Positions 26,131 to 34,944 of a stretch of 64,000 nucleotides of DNA are shown one piece after another. The DNA is taken from assembly GCF_904061905.1 (NCBI RefSeq), contig NZ_CAJFCI010000016.1, positions 1 to 64,000 on the forward strand, in the 5' to 3' direction. Source of the stretch: Zestomonas carbonaria (GTDB lineage: Bacteria; Pseudomonadota; Gammaproteobacteria; Pseudomonadales; Pseudomonadaceae). Numbering within the stretch: the stretch's first letter is position 1; the number at the start of each line of letters is the position of its first letter. A model generated the notes under the pieces. That model had not been told where the DNA came from. It did no database searches and saw only the letters and a program-made list of their open reading frames with translations. A program made the translations under genes and the position numbers.

Positions 26131-28130
26131 AGCTCGATTCCGTCGTTGGGGTCGAGGGAAGCCAGCCGCGCCGTGCGCTGTATGGATGGGTCAAGCTGGC
26201 GAGGAAGGGGAAGCGGCAGGTCGTCGTCGTCATCGAGCAGCGCGAGGTCGGCCGCAGGCGCGGCCAGCTCGGGGGCGTAGGCGACGGTTTCGGAGAGTTC
26301 GGGCTGACGGCGCGGGCCGCCGTCGTCGGCAGAGGCAGCGAAGCCCTCGGCGGTATCGGACGCCGGCGCGACGGGCACGGCGGGAATCGCCAGGCCGCTC
26401 CAGTCGTCCAGACGCGACGGCGGTGCGTCTGCGTACTGCCCGTCCGCGAGTGCGGGAGGCGGCAGCACACGGCGCTTGAAATTGCTGTCCGCGTAGTAGC
26501 GCAGCTTCTTGGCCTTGATCGGCGCTACGCTGGACACCATCACCACCGCCTCGTCGGGCGGAAGCTGCATCACTTCGCCCGGCGTCAGCAGCGGGCGCGC
26601 GGTTTCCTGGCGCGACACCATCAGGTGGCCCAGCCACGGCGCAAGCCGATGGCCCGCGTAGTTGCGCTGCGCGCGCAGCTCGGTGGCCGTGCCCAGCGTC
26701 TCGGAAATGCGCTTGGCGGTGCGTTCGTCGTTCGTCGCAAACGTCACGCGGACGTGGCAGTTATCGAGGATGGAATGGTTCTGCCCGTATGCCTTGTCGA
26801 TCTGGTTCAGGCTTTGGGCGATGAGGAAGCTGCGGATGCCGTAGCCGGCCATGAAGGCCAGCGCCGTCTCGAAGAAGTCCAGGCGCCCCAGCGCCGGGAA
26901 CTCATCGAGCATCAGCAGCAGCTTGTGGCGACGTTCGATGCCGTCGGAGCCATCGAGCGATTCGGTTAGGCGCCGCCCGATCTGATTGAGGATCAGGCGA
27001 ATGAGGGGCTTCGTCCGCGAAATGTCCGAAGGTGGCACCACCAAGTACAGCGACACCGGATGCTCCGATGCAATCAGATCGGCGATGCGCCAGTCGCAGC
27101 GCGACGTGACTTCGGCCACCGTGGGATCGCGGTACAGGCCGAGGAACGACATGGCCGTGGACAGCACGCCCGAGCGTTCGTTGTCGCTCTTGTTGAGGAC
27201 TTCGCGCGCTGCGGTTGCCACTACGGGATGCGGGCCATCGCCGAGATGCGGCGTGGTCATCATCCGGTGCAGGGTTAGCTCGAACGGGCTGGCCGGGTCG
27301 GACAGGAAGTTCGCAACGCCCCGCAGCGTCTTGTCCTCGCCGGCGTAGAGCACATGCAGGATCGCGCCAACCAACAGCGCATGGCTGGTCTTCTCCCAAT
27401 GGTTCCTGCGCTCCAACGCACCTTCGGGATCGACCAAAATGTCCGCGATGTTCTGGACGTCGCGCACTTCATGCGCGCCGCGCCGTACCTCCAGCAGCGG
27501 GTTGTAGGCCGCCGACTTCGCATCGGTGGGGTTGAACAGCAGGCAATGCGAGAAGCGCGAGCGCCAGCCTGCGGTGATCTGCCAGTTCTCGCCCTTGATG
27601 TCGTGGATGACGGCCGAGGCCGGCCATGACAGCAGCGTCGGCACCACAAGGCCGACGCCCTTGCCCGAGCGCGTGGGTGCGAAGGTCAGGACGTGTTCCG
27701 GGCCTTCGTGCCGTAGGTACTGGCGATCATACTGGCCCAGGAACACACCCGCCGGCTGTGTGAGGCCGGCTTTGCGAATGTCATCCGCGTTCGCCCAGCG
27801 GGCCGAGCCGTAGGTCGTAACCAGGCGCGATTGCCGCGAGCGCCAGATCGACATGCCAATCGCCACCAGCACGGCGACAAGACCGCTTCCGCCCGCAATG
27901 GCACCGCCGGTATCGAACACGCGCGGCGCGTAGGCGTCGAAGAAGAACCACCACTCGAACAGCCGCCACGGGTGATAGACCGGCGTGCCGAAGAATTCAA
28001 ACCAGGGCGAGCCGAGGCGTAGCTGGTAACCAAGGGCTGCTGCTGTCCATTGTGTGGCACCCCACACTCCGGCGATCACGATGCCGAATACCACGGCAAT
28101 CTGACCGAACAGCACGTTCGTCCCTTGCAT
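26127..28130 (-). CDS. traG: TraG, VirD4-like type IV coupling protein
   Basis: The 667-residue ATPase recruits the relaxase-DNA complex to the mating channel. It has two N-terminal membrane segments, Walker A APTRSGKGVG (near residue 150), Walker B LLMLDEFPALGRL (near 402) and the conserved IAQSLNQIDKAYG motif. The C-terminal 100 residues are acidic and variable. It is first in the operon running into trbB-trbI, and its start is preceded by a 236-bp leader. Confidence 0.94.
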   Translation of the reverse strand: MQGTNVLFGQIAVVFGIVIAGVWGATQWTAAALGYQLRLGSPWFEFFGTPVYHPWRLFEWWFFFDAYAPRVFDTGGAIAGGSGLVAVLVAIGMSIWRSRQSRLVTTYGSARWANADDIRKAGLTQPAGVFLGQYDRQYLRHEGPEHVLTFAPTRSGKGVGLVVPTLLSWPASAVIHDIKGENWQITAGWRSRFSHCLLFNPTDAKSAAYNPLLEVRRGAHEVRDVQNIADILVDPEGALERRNHWEKTSHALLVGAILHVLYAGEDKTLRGVANFLSDPASPFELTLHRMMTTPHLGDGPHPVVATAAREVLNKSDNERSGVLSTAMSFLGLYRDPTVAEVTSRCDWRIADLIASEHPVSLYLVVPPSDISRTKPLIRLILNQIGRRLTESLDGSDGIERRHKLLLMLDEFPALGRLDFFETALAFMAGYGIRSFLIAQSLNQIDKAYGQNHSILDNCHVRVTFATNDERTAKRISETLGTATELRAQRNYAGHRLAPWLGHLMVSRQETARPLLTPGEVMQLPPDEAVVMVSSVAPIKAKKLRYYADSNFKRRVLPPPALADGQYADAPPSRLDDWSGLAIPAVPVAPASDTAEGFAASADDGGPRRQPELSETVAYAPELAAPAADLALLDDDDDLPLPLPRQLDPSIQRTARLASLDPNDGIEL

Positions 28131-28366
28131 GACCTCGCCTCCGATTTCCCCTGCGCTTTATCCTCATGGAAAGCGCGGCACAAGGACGTGCCGCAGGCGT
28201 CAGGTTCGGTGCCGGGTCAGTGCCGGTCAAAGACCGTTTTCAGCAGAAAGGTCGAGCAAAAAGACAGAGTTCGCGCGGTGTCGAACCAAAGAAAAACGCC
28301 GCAAGCGAAGGCGCATTGCGGCGTGTTGAACAAAGAAATGAAGGCGAAGCGGCTATCCGCCAACAA

Positions 28367-28645
28367 TCAGAACTTGGGCGATTCCTTCGGCGTCGTGTAA
28401 GGGGTTTCACCGTCACCATAGAACCGTTTGCGCGTGGCCTCGGCCACGCGGTTGCACAGCACGTCGCCGAGCTTCGGGCGGTCGGTTTTGCATTGCTGGC
28501 GCAGTTCTTTGAGCCGTTCTGGATTGGCCGTCAGTTCTTCCACTGTTGGGATATTCGCTTCCGAGGTGTCGGCCTTCTGAGGCGTTTCGGACTGGCCGCA
28601 CGCAGTCAGCACGGCTATCAACAAGAACGGGATGATCTTCTTCAT
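28367..28645 (-). CDS. EexN/TrbK-like lipoprotein
   Basis: The 92-residue product has a lipoprotein signal (FLLIAVLTAC, Cys16) and a helical domain with ERLKELRQQCKTDRPKLGDVLCNRVAEATRKRF. This repeats the motif of the TrbK-like protein at 20444-20776 (RLK-LR-QC...DR...C...AEA-R-RF). It is probably a second entry-exclusion or surface protein. Its start overlaps the stop of the LysR gene, suggesting co-transcription. Confidence 0.75.
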   Translation of the reverse strand: MKKIIPFLLIAVLTACGQSETPQKADTSEANIPTVEELTANPERLKELRQQCKTDRPKLGDVLCNRVAEATRKRFYGDGETPYTTPKESPKF

Positions 28646-29586
28646 GGCGGAGGCTCCTCCAGTGAATCGAGATGATGGTCCGACTTGGGCCTTGGGGGGT
28701 CCGGTAATTCGATGGCCTGCACACGTTCAATGAACCGCGCCAGTACATCGGACGGCTCGCTGTCGGGATACAGCAGGTAGGTTGTCAGCGGCGGCACGCG
28801 CAACGCCAGCGGTCGGGCCACTACGCCTGAATCGGGATTTGTGGCAATGCGCGCGGCGCCCGTAAACCCAAGCGCGAGGCCCGCCGATACCAAGGCCATC
28901 ATCAAATCGCACGAAGCGACACGCTCTGCGACCAGCGGCTCAATGTCGGCTCGGCGCAGCACTCGATCAACGAATTTAGCATGGCCTTCGCACACCTGTG
29001 GATCGCATAGAACCAGCGGATACCGCAGCAGTTCTTCCAAGGGGATGCGCTTATGTGCAAGCAATGGATGTCGCGCTGGCACCGTCACGATGAGCTGGTC
29101 TCTCCAGACGGGTACGGTAGCGATACCGTCGCCGACTTCATCGGACTGCGCAAAGCCAACGTCATACAAGTCGTCATGCAGTCCTTTGATCTGCTGTGAC
29201 AACGGCACCTCGAAGAATCGGAGTTCGACTTCCGGTTCTTCCTGGCGGCATAGCGCCAGCAGTGCAGGCAAGCGCGATGGAGTGATGCCGTCCGAAAGCG
29301 CGACGCGCAGTTGCCCGTGAAAACCATTTGCTGCTGCTTTCACGCTATCGCGTGCCTGCTCCAAGGCGGAGAGCACGCGGCGCACGTGCTCCAGAAACAG
29401 CTTGCCAGCACGGGTCAGTCGGGTGCTGCGCGTGGTACGGGCAAACAGCATCACACCCAGATCTTCTTCCAACTCCTTGATGGCCCGTGACAGTGGAGAC
29501 TGCTCGATGTGCAGCCGCTCGGCAGCACGAGCGAAGTGCAATTCTTCAGCAACCGCCATGAAACACCGAAGATGACGAAGCTCCAT
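28642..29586 (-). CDS. LysR-family transcriptional regulator
   Basis: The 314-residue protein has the LysR helix-turn-helix (MELRHLRCFMAVAEELHFARAAERLHIEQSPLSRAIKELE) and an effector domain with RVALSDGITPSRLPALLALCR and the VASCDLMMALVSAGLALGF region. A LysR gene between traG and the relaxase is a recurring feature of Tn4371-like elements. Its target here is unknown. It overlaps the downstream lipoprotein gene by 4 bp. Confidence 0.88.
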   Translation of the reverse strand: MELRHLRCFMAVAEELHFARAAERLHIEQSPLSRAIKELEEDLGVMLFARTTRSTRLTRAGKLFLEHVRRVLSALEQARDSVKAAANGFHGQLRVALSDGITPSRLPALLALCRQEEPEVELRFFEVPLSQQIKGLHDDLYDVGFAQSDEVGDGIATVPVWRDQLIVTVPARHPLLAHKRIPLEELLRYPLVLCDPQVCEGHAKFVDRVLRRADIEPLVAERVASCDLMMALVSAGLALGFTGAARIATNPDSGVVARPLALRVPPLTTYLLYPDSEPSDVLARFIERVQAIELPDPPRPKSDHHLDSLEEPPP

Positions 29587-29692
29587 ATCCGTTCCTCAAC
29601 AGTTTTTCGGCGCACAGTGCAGCCCGTGTGTATTGCCGATGCCTTCACATCCTTGGGTTGACCAATCTTTATGTGGCGCCCTTTGCCTGCTA

Positions 29693-30706
29693 TTACTCTT
29701 GCGTAGGCTGGAAGGTGGCAACCATCTTGTCTCGCTCTTTCGCGTCCTTTCCGGCGAGCGCAAACAATCTCGGAAGCGCTTCCTTCATCGCCAGATATCC
29801 AGCCTGGATTGCGCGATCACGCTGGGTCGCATCCTTCATGTCATCAACGACTACACTTGGCGCTATCAGTATGTCGGCCTCCGCCATCTCGGCCTGACTG
29901 ACCAGGCAGGTCTGAGTCTGGGACACCTTGGCAATGGTCGAAAACAGGGAAGTTCCGTTGTGCCTCGGGCTGTGGCAGTAGATATCGACGCCGACAACGA
30001 TGTCTGCCCCCATAGCGCGCGTAAATCGGACGGGCACCACACTGGAAACCCCGCCATCGACCAAGGGGCCTATGGCAGATGCCACCGGCTGCATGGCGCC
30101 TGGCACTGCTGCCGACGCGCGAATGGCAAGGCCCGCGTCACCTCGATCGATCAGAACCGATTCGCCCGTGTCGATGCCTGTTGCAACAGCCCCGAAGCGA
30201 CGGGGCATGGATTCGATCGGAACGCCATTGGTCATCGAAGAAACCCATTGGGTCATGGCATCACCGCGCATCAAGGAGACCATGCTCAATCGCCAATCCG
30301 TCAGGCTCGACACCTTCAGGCTTCCGGCGATCTGCTTGAGGTCTGCAACGGATCGACCGCTTGCGTAGGCTGATCCGATCACGGCTCCAGCCGACGTTCC
30401 GACGACGATACCGACGTCTATCCCGGCTTCTTCGAGCGCTTCAAGCACGCCGACATGCGCGTACCCTCGCAGCCCTCCACCACCTAACGCCAGTCCGACA
30501 ATGGGCCGTTCGGAAGCGAGCAAGGGGCGGCGCGCCGCATCGGCTCGGACTTCATCGATTGTTCTCACAGACGCCATCGCATCTGACTTCTGGCTCTGCA
30601 TCGTGCTGCAGCCAGCGATGAACGTCCCGGTCATGACAATAGCAGTCCAGAAGATCGAGGACCGGTGCAGCGCATGGCGCCTTTTCTTGATGGGTGCTGT
30701 TTTCAT
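29693..30706 (-). CDS. patatin-like phospholipase lipoprotein (RssA-like)
   Basis: The 337-residue protein has a lipobox (TGTFIAGC, Cys33) and a patatin domain: oxyanion-hole GGGGLRG (75-81), nucleophile Ser105 in GTSAG, and the catalytic Asp in LVDGGVSS. It would hydrolyse acyl esters of lipids from a membrane-anchored position, and resembles RssA-type serine hydrolases. It is cargo with no visible partner and may act in membrane remodelling or competition. Confidence 0.85.
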   Translation of the reverse strand: MKTAPIKKRRHALHRSSIFWTAIVMTGTFIAGCSTMQSQKSDAMASVRTIDEVRADAARRPLLASERPIVGLALGGGGLRGYAHVGVLEALEEAGIDVGIVVGTSAGAVIGSAYASGRSVADLKQIAGSLKVSSLTDWRLSMVSLMRGDAMTQWVSSMTNGVPIESMPRRFGAVATGIDTGESVLIDRGDAGLAIRASAAVPGAMQPVASAIGPLVDGGVSSVVPVRFTRAMGADIVVGVDIYCHSPRHNGTSLFSTIAKVSQTQTCLVSQAEMAEADILIAPSVVVDDMKDATQRDRAIQAGYLAMKEALPRLFALAGKDAKERDKMVATFQPTQE

Positions 30707-30971
30707 GTCAATCTCCTTTGCGAGTAGCTGGAATCTTGCCGGCGCAAAGGAAGACTATCCATAACATATAGTCTTATTGTTTTTAGCAGTAGTCCAAAAA
30801 GGTGAATTGGAGGCTGCTACGAGGGCCGTGGCAGGCAGCCCCAAGGCCGTTCTGTCAGAAGCGCTGACGCAGGCGCGCATGAGCGCGCCCGCGCCTCTTG
30901 ACCGGCACGGGTCGTCGAAAGCCTCTGGAATGCGCCGCCAAGGCTGGGCGCGGCCGCAGTTCAGGACAAGG

Positions 30972-31733
30972 TCAGCGAGTCGCCACCAGGAACAAGCGCG
31001 GGAATGGCAGAAGCACCGTCCCGTCCTCGAACTCGGGGTACTCCAGGGTGATGGCCTGTTGATAGTCCGCCAGGAACTCTTGTCGTTCTTTCGGCGACAG
31101 CGGAGCCAAGTAGGGGCGCAGTGCCGATCCCTTGAACCACTCCACTATCGCCTGATGGTCTCGCAGCGGGTGAAAGTAGGTCGTGCGCCAGACATCAACG
31201 TGTGCGCAGAGCGGTTCGAGCAATACATGGTACTAGGCGGCAGCGTGCCGCTCTGGATGCCGGACACCTTCGATCTTGCTGGCCCAACGCCCTTTCGCCG
31301 CAATGTCGCGCACAAGACGGTGCGGCGGCTCCATCAGATTGTCCGGTGTCTGTACCGCAAGGCATCCACCTTCCGAGAGCAGTCCGACAAGCCTTGGGTA
31401 GAGCGTGTGATGGTCGGGAAGCCACTGAAGCGATGCGTTGGCGAGTATCACGTCCATTGGCCTTGATGCCTGCCAATCCGCGATGTCGGCCACGTCGAAC
31501 TGCATCCGAGGCAGGCGCACACGCGCCGCCTCGATCATGTCAACCGAGCTGTCCAATCCGGTGATCGCCGCAGACGGGTAGCGCTCGGCGAGCACTTCGG
31601 TCGAATTGCCTGGCCCGCATCCAAGATCCACGGCAACGGCAGCATGGTCACGCGGGATCGCGTTCACTAGATCGCGGACAGGGCGGGTGCGCTCGTCTTC
31701 GAATACGCTGTACTGCTTTGCGGACCATGTCAT
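30972..31733 (-). pseudogene. tam: trans-aconitate 2-methyltransferase interrupted by an amber codon
   Basis: The reading frame from the ATG at 31733 (MTWSAKQYSVFEDERTRPV) to 30972 would encode 253 residues, the normal Tam length, with SAM motif VDLGCGPGNSTEVLAERYP and the C-terminal PRLFLVATR. It is broken only by an in-frame TAG at 31233-31235 (codon 167). Both halves are in the same frame, so this is a nonsense mutation and not a frameshift. The enzyme methylates trans-aconitate using SAM. Readthrough or a sequencing error would restore it. Confidence 0.85.
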
Positions 31734-31892
31734 CGGTAGCCTCCATTCTCGGTTGCACGTTGCCATATTGCATGCGGCATCGCGGCTGTCGCTGGCGAGG
31801 AGTCCCGACTGGCGCGACAAAGCCCGTTAGACGGCCGAGTTTGAGGCAATTCGACCGCCTGGCGGACGCGGCACAGCGAACGTGCCGATAGT

Positions 31893-32642
31893 TCAGACCG
31901 CGCGATGCTTGGCGAATTCGATAGCGTCCTCGCCGGCCGGGAAGCGGAGCTGCCCCGAAGTGTCTTGCACTGCCGCCCAGACCGCCTGAGCGACATCGCT
32001 CTCCTTGGTCGTCATCTGCGGCTTACCGAACTCTGCAAAGATGGGCGCGGCAAAGCCTGCGTAGGCTTCAGGGATCAGATCCTGTGGATTGATCGAATTG
32101 TTCACGGTGAACCGTGTGGTCGGCGCGTAGCCCGGCTCCACCATCTTGGTACGGATACCGAAGTAGGCCATCTCGTCGGCCAGAGACTGCGTGAAGCCGT
32201 CGATCGCCTGCTTGCTGGCCTTGTACGCCGCTGCCAGCGGAAAGGGCTTCATGGTCACGGTCGAGGTCACGTTGACGATGACGCCGGAGCGGCGCTCCCG
32301 CATCTGCGGGATGACAGCTTGGCACATCGCCATGACGCCGAAGGTGTTGGTGTCGAACACCTTCTTGATGTGCGCCAGCGGCGTGGCCTCGAACGCACCG
32401 ACAACGCCGATGCCGGCGTTGTTGACCAGCGCATCGATCGGGCCGGCTGCCGCAACGGCGGCGGCAATGCTTTCCTCGCTGGTCACGTCGAGGGGAAGGA
32501 TTCGCAGGTTTTCGGCTGACGGGAGAACACCGGCATCCGGCTTGCGCATGGTGGCGATGACCTTCCAACCGTTTGCGAGGAAGTGACGCGCTGTTTCCAG
32601 GCCGTAGCCGGACGAACAACCAGTGATCAGTACAGTCTTCAT
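31893..32642 (-). CDS. SDR-family oxidoreductase, paralogue 1 of the AraC regulon
   Basis: The 249-residue SDR has TGCSSGYG (8-15), NNAGIG, a catalytic Ser in VTSTVT, and YKASK. Its first 33 residues are identical to those of the SDR at 39526-40269, apart from later divergence. The ATG at 32642 matches that paralogue. The upstream region carries the same CGGACCGTCGATATCAA element at the same distance, so both are probably controlled by the nearby AraC protein. The substrate is unknown. Confidence 0.85.
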   Translation of the reverse strand: MKTVLITGCSSGYGLETARHFLANGWKVIATMRKPDAGVLPSAENLRILPLDVTSEESIAAAVAAAGPIDALVNNAGIGVVGAFEATPLAHIKKVFDTNTFGVMAMCQAVIPQMRERRSGVIVNVTSTVTMKPFPLAAAYKASKQAIDGFTQSLADEMAYFGIRTKMVEPGYAPTTRFTVNNSINPQDLIPEAYAGFAAPIFAEFGKPQMTTKESDVAQAVWAAVQDTSGQLRFPAGEDAIEFAKHRAV

Positions 32643-32692
32643 TTCATGCTCCGAGGTGGGTTGATCAGGAATCAACGATAAGAAACGCCGGG

Positions 32693-32716
32693 CGGACCGT
32701 CGATATCAAGCAATCC
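32693..32716. promoter_or_regulatory. putative AraC operator, copy 1
   Basis: CGGACCGTCGATATCAA (32693-32709) followed by AATCC recurs 51 bp upstream of this SDR and 54 bp upstream of the paralogous SDR at 40269. Conservation of sequence and spacing between duplicated promoters supports a regulator site. Confidence 0.6.
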
Positions 32717-32787
32717 GCCATTTTTTGTGATGGTCCGACAGAGGGGCTTTCCGCACGCGTTCGGCTACGCGCCCGAGCAGGCACTTC

Positions 32788-34203
32788 TCAGGGGATTGCT
32801 GCAAGGGCCGGGGTGACGTCGTGCTCACCCCAACCACCCAGCGACTTGTAGATGGCCACCACACCGACATTGACACCCCACTCGGCCTGGGCAACGGCGT
32901 CATCGGCGGACAGTTGCGTGCGCTGCGCGTCCAGCAGCGTGATGAAGTCCGACGAACCGGCGCGGTAGAGGGTCTCTGCCAATTCCGCCGCTCGGCGGGC
33001 GGCAATGGATTGCTCCACCCGCAACTTCAACTGCGCCTGCTGCTTGCCGTAGGACAACAGTGCGTTTTCCGTGTCCTCCAGTGCGGCCAGCACCGCCTTC
33101 TCGTACTCGGCTGCCACGCCGTCGGCCTGCGCTTCGGTCGCTCGCAGGCGAGCCCGCACGCTGCCCATGTCGAAAGCGGTCCAACTGATCGAAGGCGTCA
33201 CCTGCCAGGCTCGGTTGCCGCCATTGAACAGGTCGCCCCAGCCGCCGGACAGGAAGCCGATGAAGCCGCGCACGCTGACCCGGGGAAACAGGTCCGCCGT
33301 CGCCACGCCCACGCGCGCCGTGGCCGCGGCCAAGCGGCGCTCGGCTGCGCGCACGTCCGGCCGCTGGCGCAGCAGTGCGGTGGTGTCCCCGATCGGCAAC
33401 GGCTTGGCGAAAGCCGGGGCCTCGCGCGGGGCCAGCAGTGCATCGAGTTCGCCCGGACGCTTGCCGAGCAGCACCGCCAGGCGATGGCGCGATTGACCTT
33501 CGGAGGATTCCATCAATGGCACGTCCGCCTCTACGGCGCGCACGCGGGCCAGACTACTCTGCACATCGAGCTGACTGCCGGCGCCAAGATCGAAGCGGGA
33601 CTCGGTCAGGCGCTGGGTCTCACCGAGGTTCACCAGCATCCTGCGCGCCACGTCCAGGCGCTTCTGCGTGCCGCGCAGCTCGAAATAGTTGCGTGCCACT
33701 TCCGCGGCGATGGTGATCTGCATGTCCTGCAGATCGTTGCGCTGGGCCTGCAGGTCCGCATGCGCGGCCTCAACGCTGCGGCGTACCCGGCCGAACAGGT
33801 CCAGTTCCCATGCGGCATCGAAGCCGGCGCTGTAGCTTGTGCTTTCAACGCGGCCTTGACCTTCGACGGGCTGCCTGGCCCGCGTGCCTTCCACACCGGC
33901 TTTCATGTGCGGAGCCATGTCCCAGCGACGTTCGCTGAAAAGCGCACGTGCCTCATTGACCCGTGATACGGCGATGCGTATGTCTGGATTGGCCAGCAAT
34001 GCCTCGCGCACCAACTGGTCCAGCACGGTGTCATCGAACTGGCTCCACCACGTGGCGACCGGATGACCGATGGCATAGTCACTGGAGTTCGCATGTTGCA
34101 ACACGGTCGGAGCGGTCCGCGGTGCCACGTAATTCGGCCCAACGGTCATGCAGCCGGTCAGCACGGTCGATGCGATGCCCAGGGCAAGGGTACGGATCAC
34201 CAT
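32788..34203 (-). CDS. RND efflux outer-membrane lipoprotein (OprM/OprN type)
   Basis: The 471-residue protein carries a lipobox (ASTVLTGC, Cys18) and two outer-membrane-efflux repeats with long helical segments, including NPDIRIAVSRVNEARALF and FELRGTQKRLDVARRML. It forms the trimeric outer-membrane duct of the tripartite pump encoded by the two genes upstream. The start overlaps the preceding SDR gene by 7 bp. Confidence 0.9.
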   Translation of the reverse strand: MVIRTLALGIASTVLTGCMTVGPNYVAPRTAPTVLQHANSSDYAIGHPVATWWSQFDDTVLDQLVREALLANPDIRIAVSRVNEARALFSERRWDMAPHMKAGVEGTRARQPVEGQGRVESTSYSAGFDAAWELDLFGRVRRSVEAAHADLQAQRNDLQDMQITIAAEVARNYFELRGTQKRLDVARRMLVNLGETQRLTESRFDLGAGSQLDVQSSLARVRAVEADVPLMESSEGQSRHRLAVLLGKRPGELDALLAPREAPAFAKPLPIGDTTALLRQRPDVRAAERRLAAATARVGVATADLFPRVSVRGFIGFLSGGWGDLFNGGNRAWQVTPSISWTAFDMGSVRARLRATEAQADGVAAEYEKAVLAALEDTENALLSYGKQQAQLKLRVEQSIAARRAAELAETLYRAGSSDFITLLDAQRTQLSADDAVAQAEWGVNVGVVAIYKSLGGWGEHDVTPALAAIP

Positions 34204-34931
34204 GACGGCACCTGCTCTTGATGGACAAGGCCGCCCTGTTGGTTGTAATGGCCGGATAACGCTTGGCGCAGGCTCAAACGCGCACCTTCGGTCACGGGTA
34301 ATTCGCCCTGTCCGCTTCGCAGCGCCGTCCGCACGCTTCCCGGGTACACGCTGCGCACCACGATCCGACTGCCTTGCAACTCCTGCTCCAATTGCAGCGT
34401 CCAGGCGTCAAGCGCACTCTTGGAGACGCTGTAAACCGGCGACTTGGCGCTGCTTGCAACAGCGTGGCTTGATTGGTCGAAGCTGAGCAGGCTCTCGGCG
34501 CTCGACACATTGACGATCGTTCCGTGCGCGGCTTGGTGCAGCAGCGGCAAGAAGGCCTGCGTCACCGCGATGACGCCGAAAAGATTGGTTGCGAACGTCA
34601 CCTGCCAGGTCTCAAGCGTTTGCTCGGACGGGATCTTTCCGAACTCGTCCATCACGATACCGGCGTTGTTGACCAGCACATCGAGACGACCGTGGCGAAG
34701 TTGAACAACATGGGCCGCCACGCGGATGCTTCCCGGGTCGGTGACATCCAGTTGCAGCGCCTCGACAGGCAGACCTTGCGCCTGGAACGACTGCGCTGCG
34801 GCAACGGCTCGCTCATGGTTGCGGCCGGTCAGGATCGTCTGCACGCCGGCCTCGGCCAGTTGGCGGACCGTCTCCAGGCCCATGCCGCGCGTGGCGCCCG
34901 TCACGAGGGCGATCTTGGATGAAGTGTCCAT
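34197..34931 (-). CDS. SDR-family oxidoreductase within the efflux operon
   Basis: The 244-residue SDR has ALVTGATRGMG (9-19), NNAGIV, a Ser in NVSSAESLL and a Tyr-x3-Lys (YSVSK), followed by a shortened C-terminus. It is inserted between the RND pump and the outer-membrane gene. Its sequence is not close to the other two SDRs of this locus. Enzymes in efflux operons may modify a reactive substrate; this is inference. Confidence 0.85.
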   Translation of the reverse strand: MDTSSKIALVTGATRGMGLETVRQLAEAGVQTILTGRNHERAVAAAQSFQAQGLPVEALQLDVTDPGSIRVAAHVVQLRHGRLDVLVNNAGIVMDEFGKIPSEQTLETWQVTFATNLFGVIAVTQAFLPLLHQAAHGTIVNVSSAESLLSFDQSSHAVASSAKSPVYSVSKSALDAWTLQLEQELQGSRIVVRSVYPGSVRTALRSGQGELPVTEGARLSLRQALSGHYNQQGGLVHQEQVPSW

Positions 34932-34944
34932 GGATGACCTCCTT

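Noticed and set aside
30777..31000. Possible LysR-like N-terminal fragment on the plus strand after the patatin gene
   Set aside because: The similarity (FLAVVQKGELEAATRA) is too short and lacks the rest of the helix-turn-helix; likely chance.
31195..31476. Frameshift in tam
   Set aside because: Checking codon phase shows both halves are in the same frame; the break is a single TAG codon.
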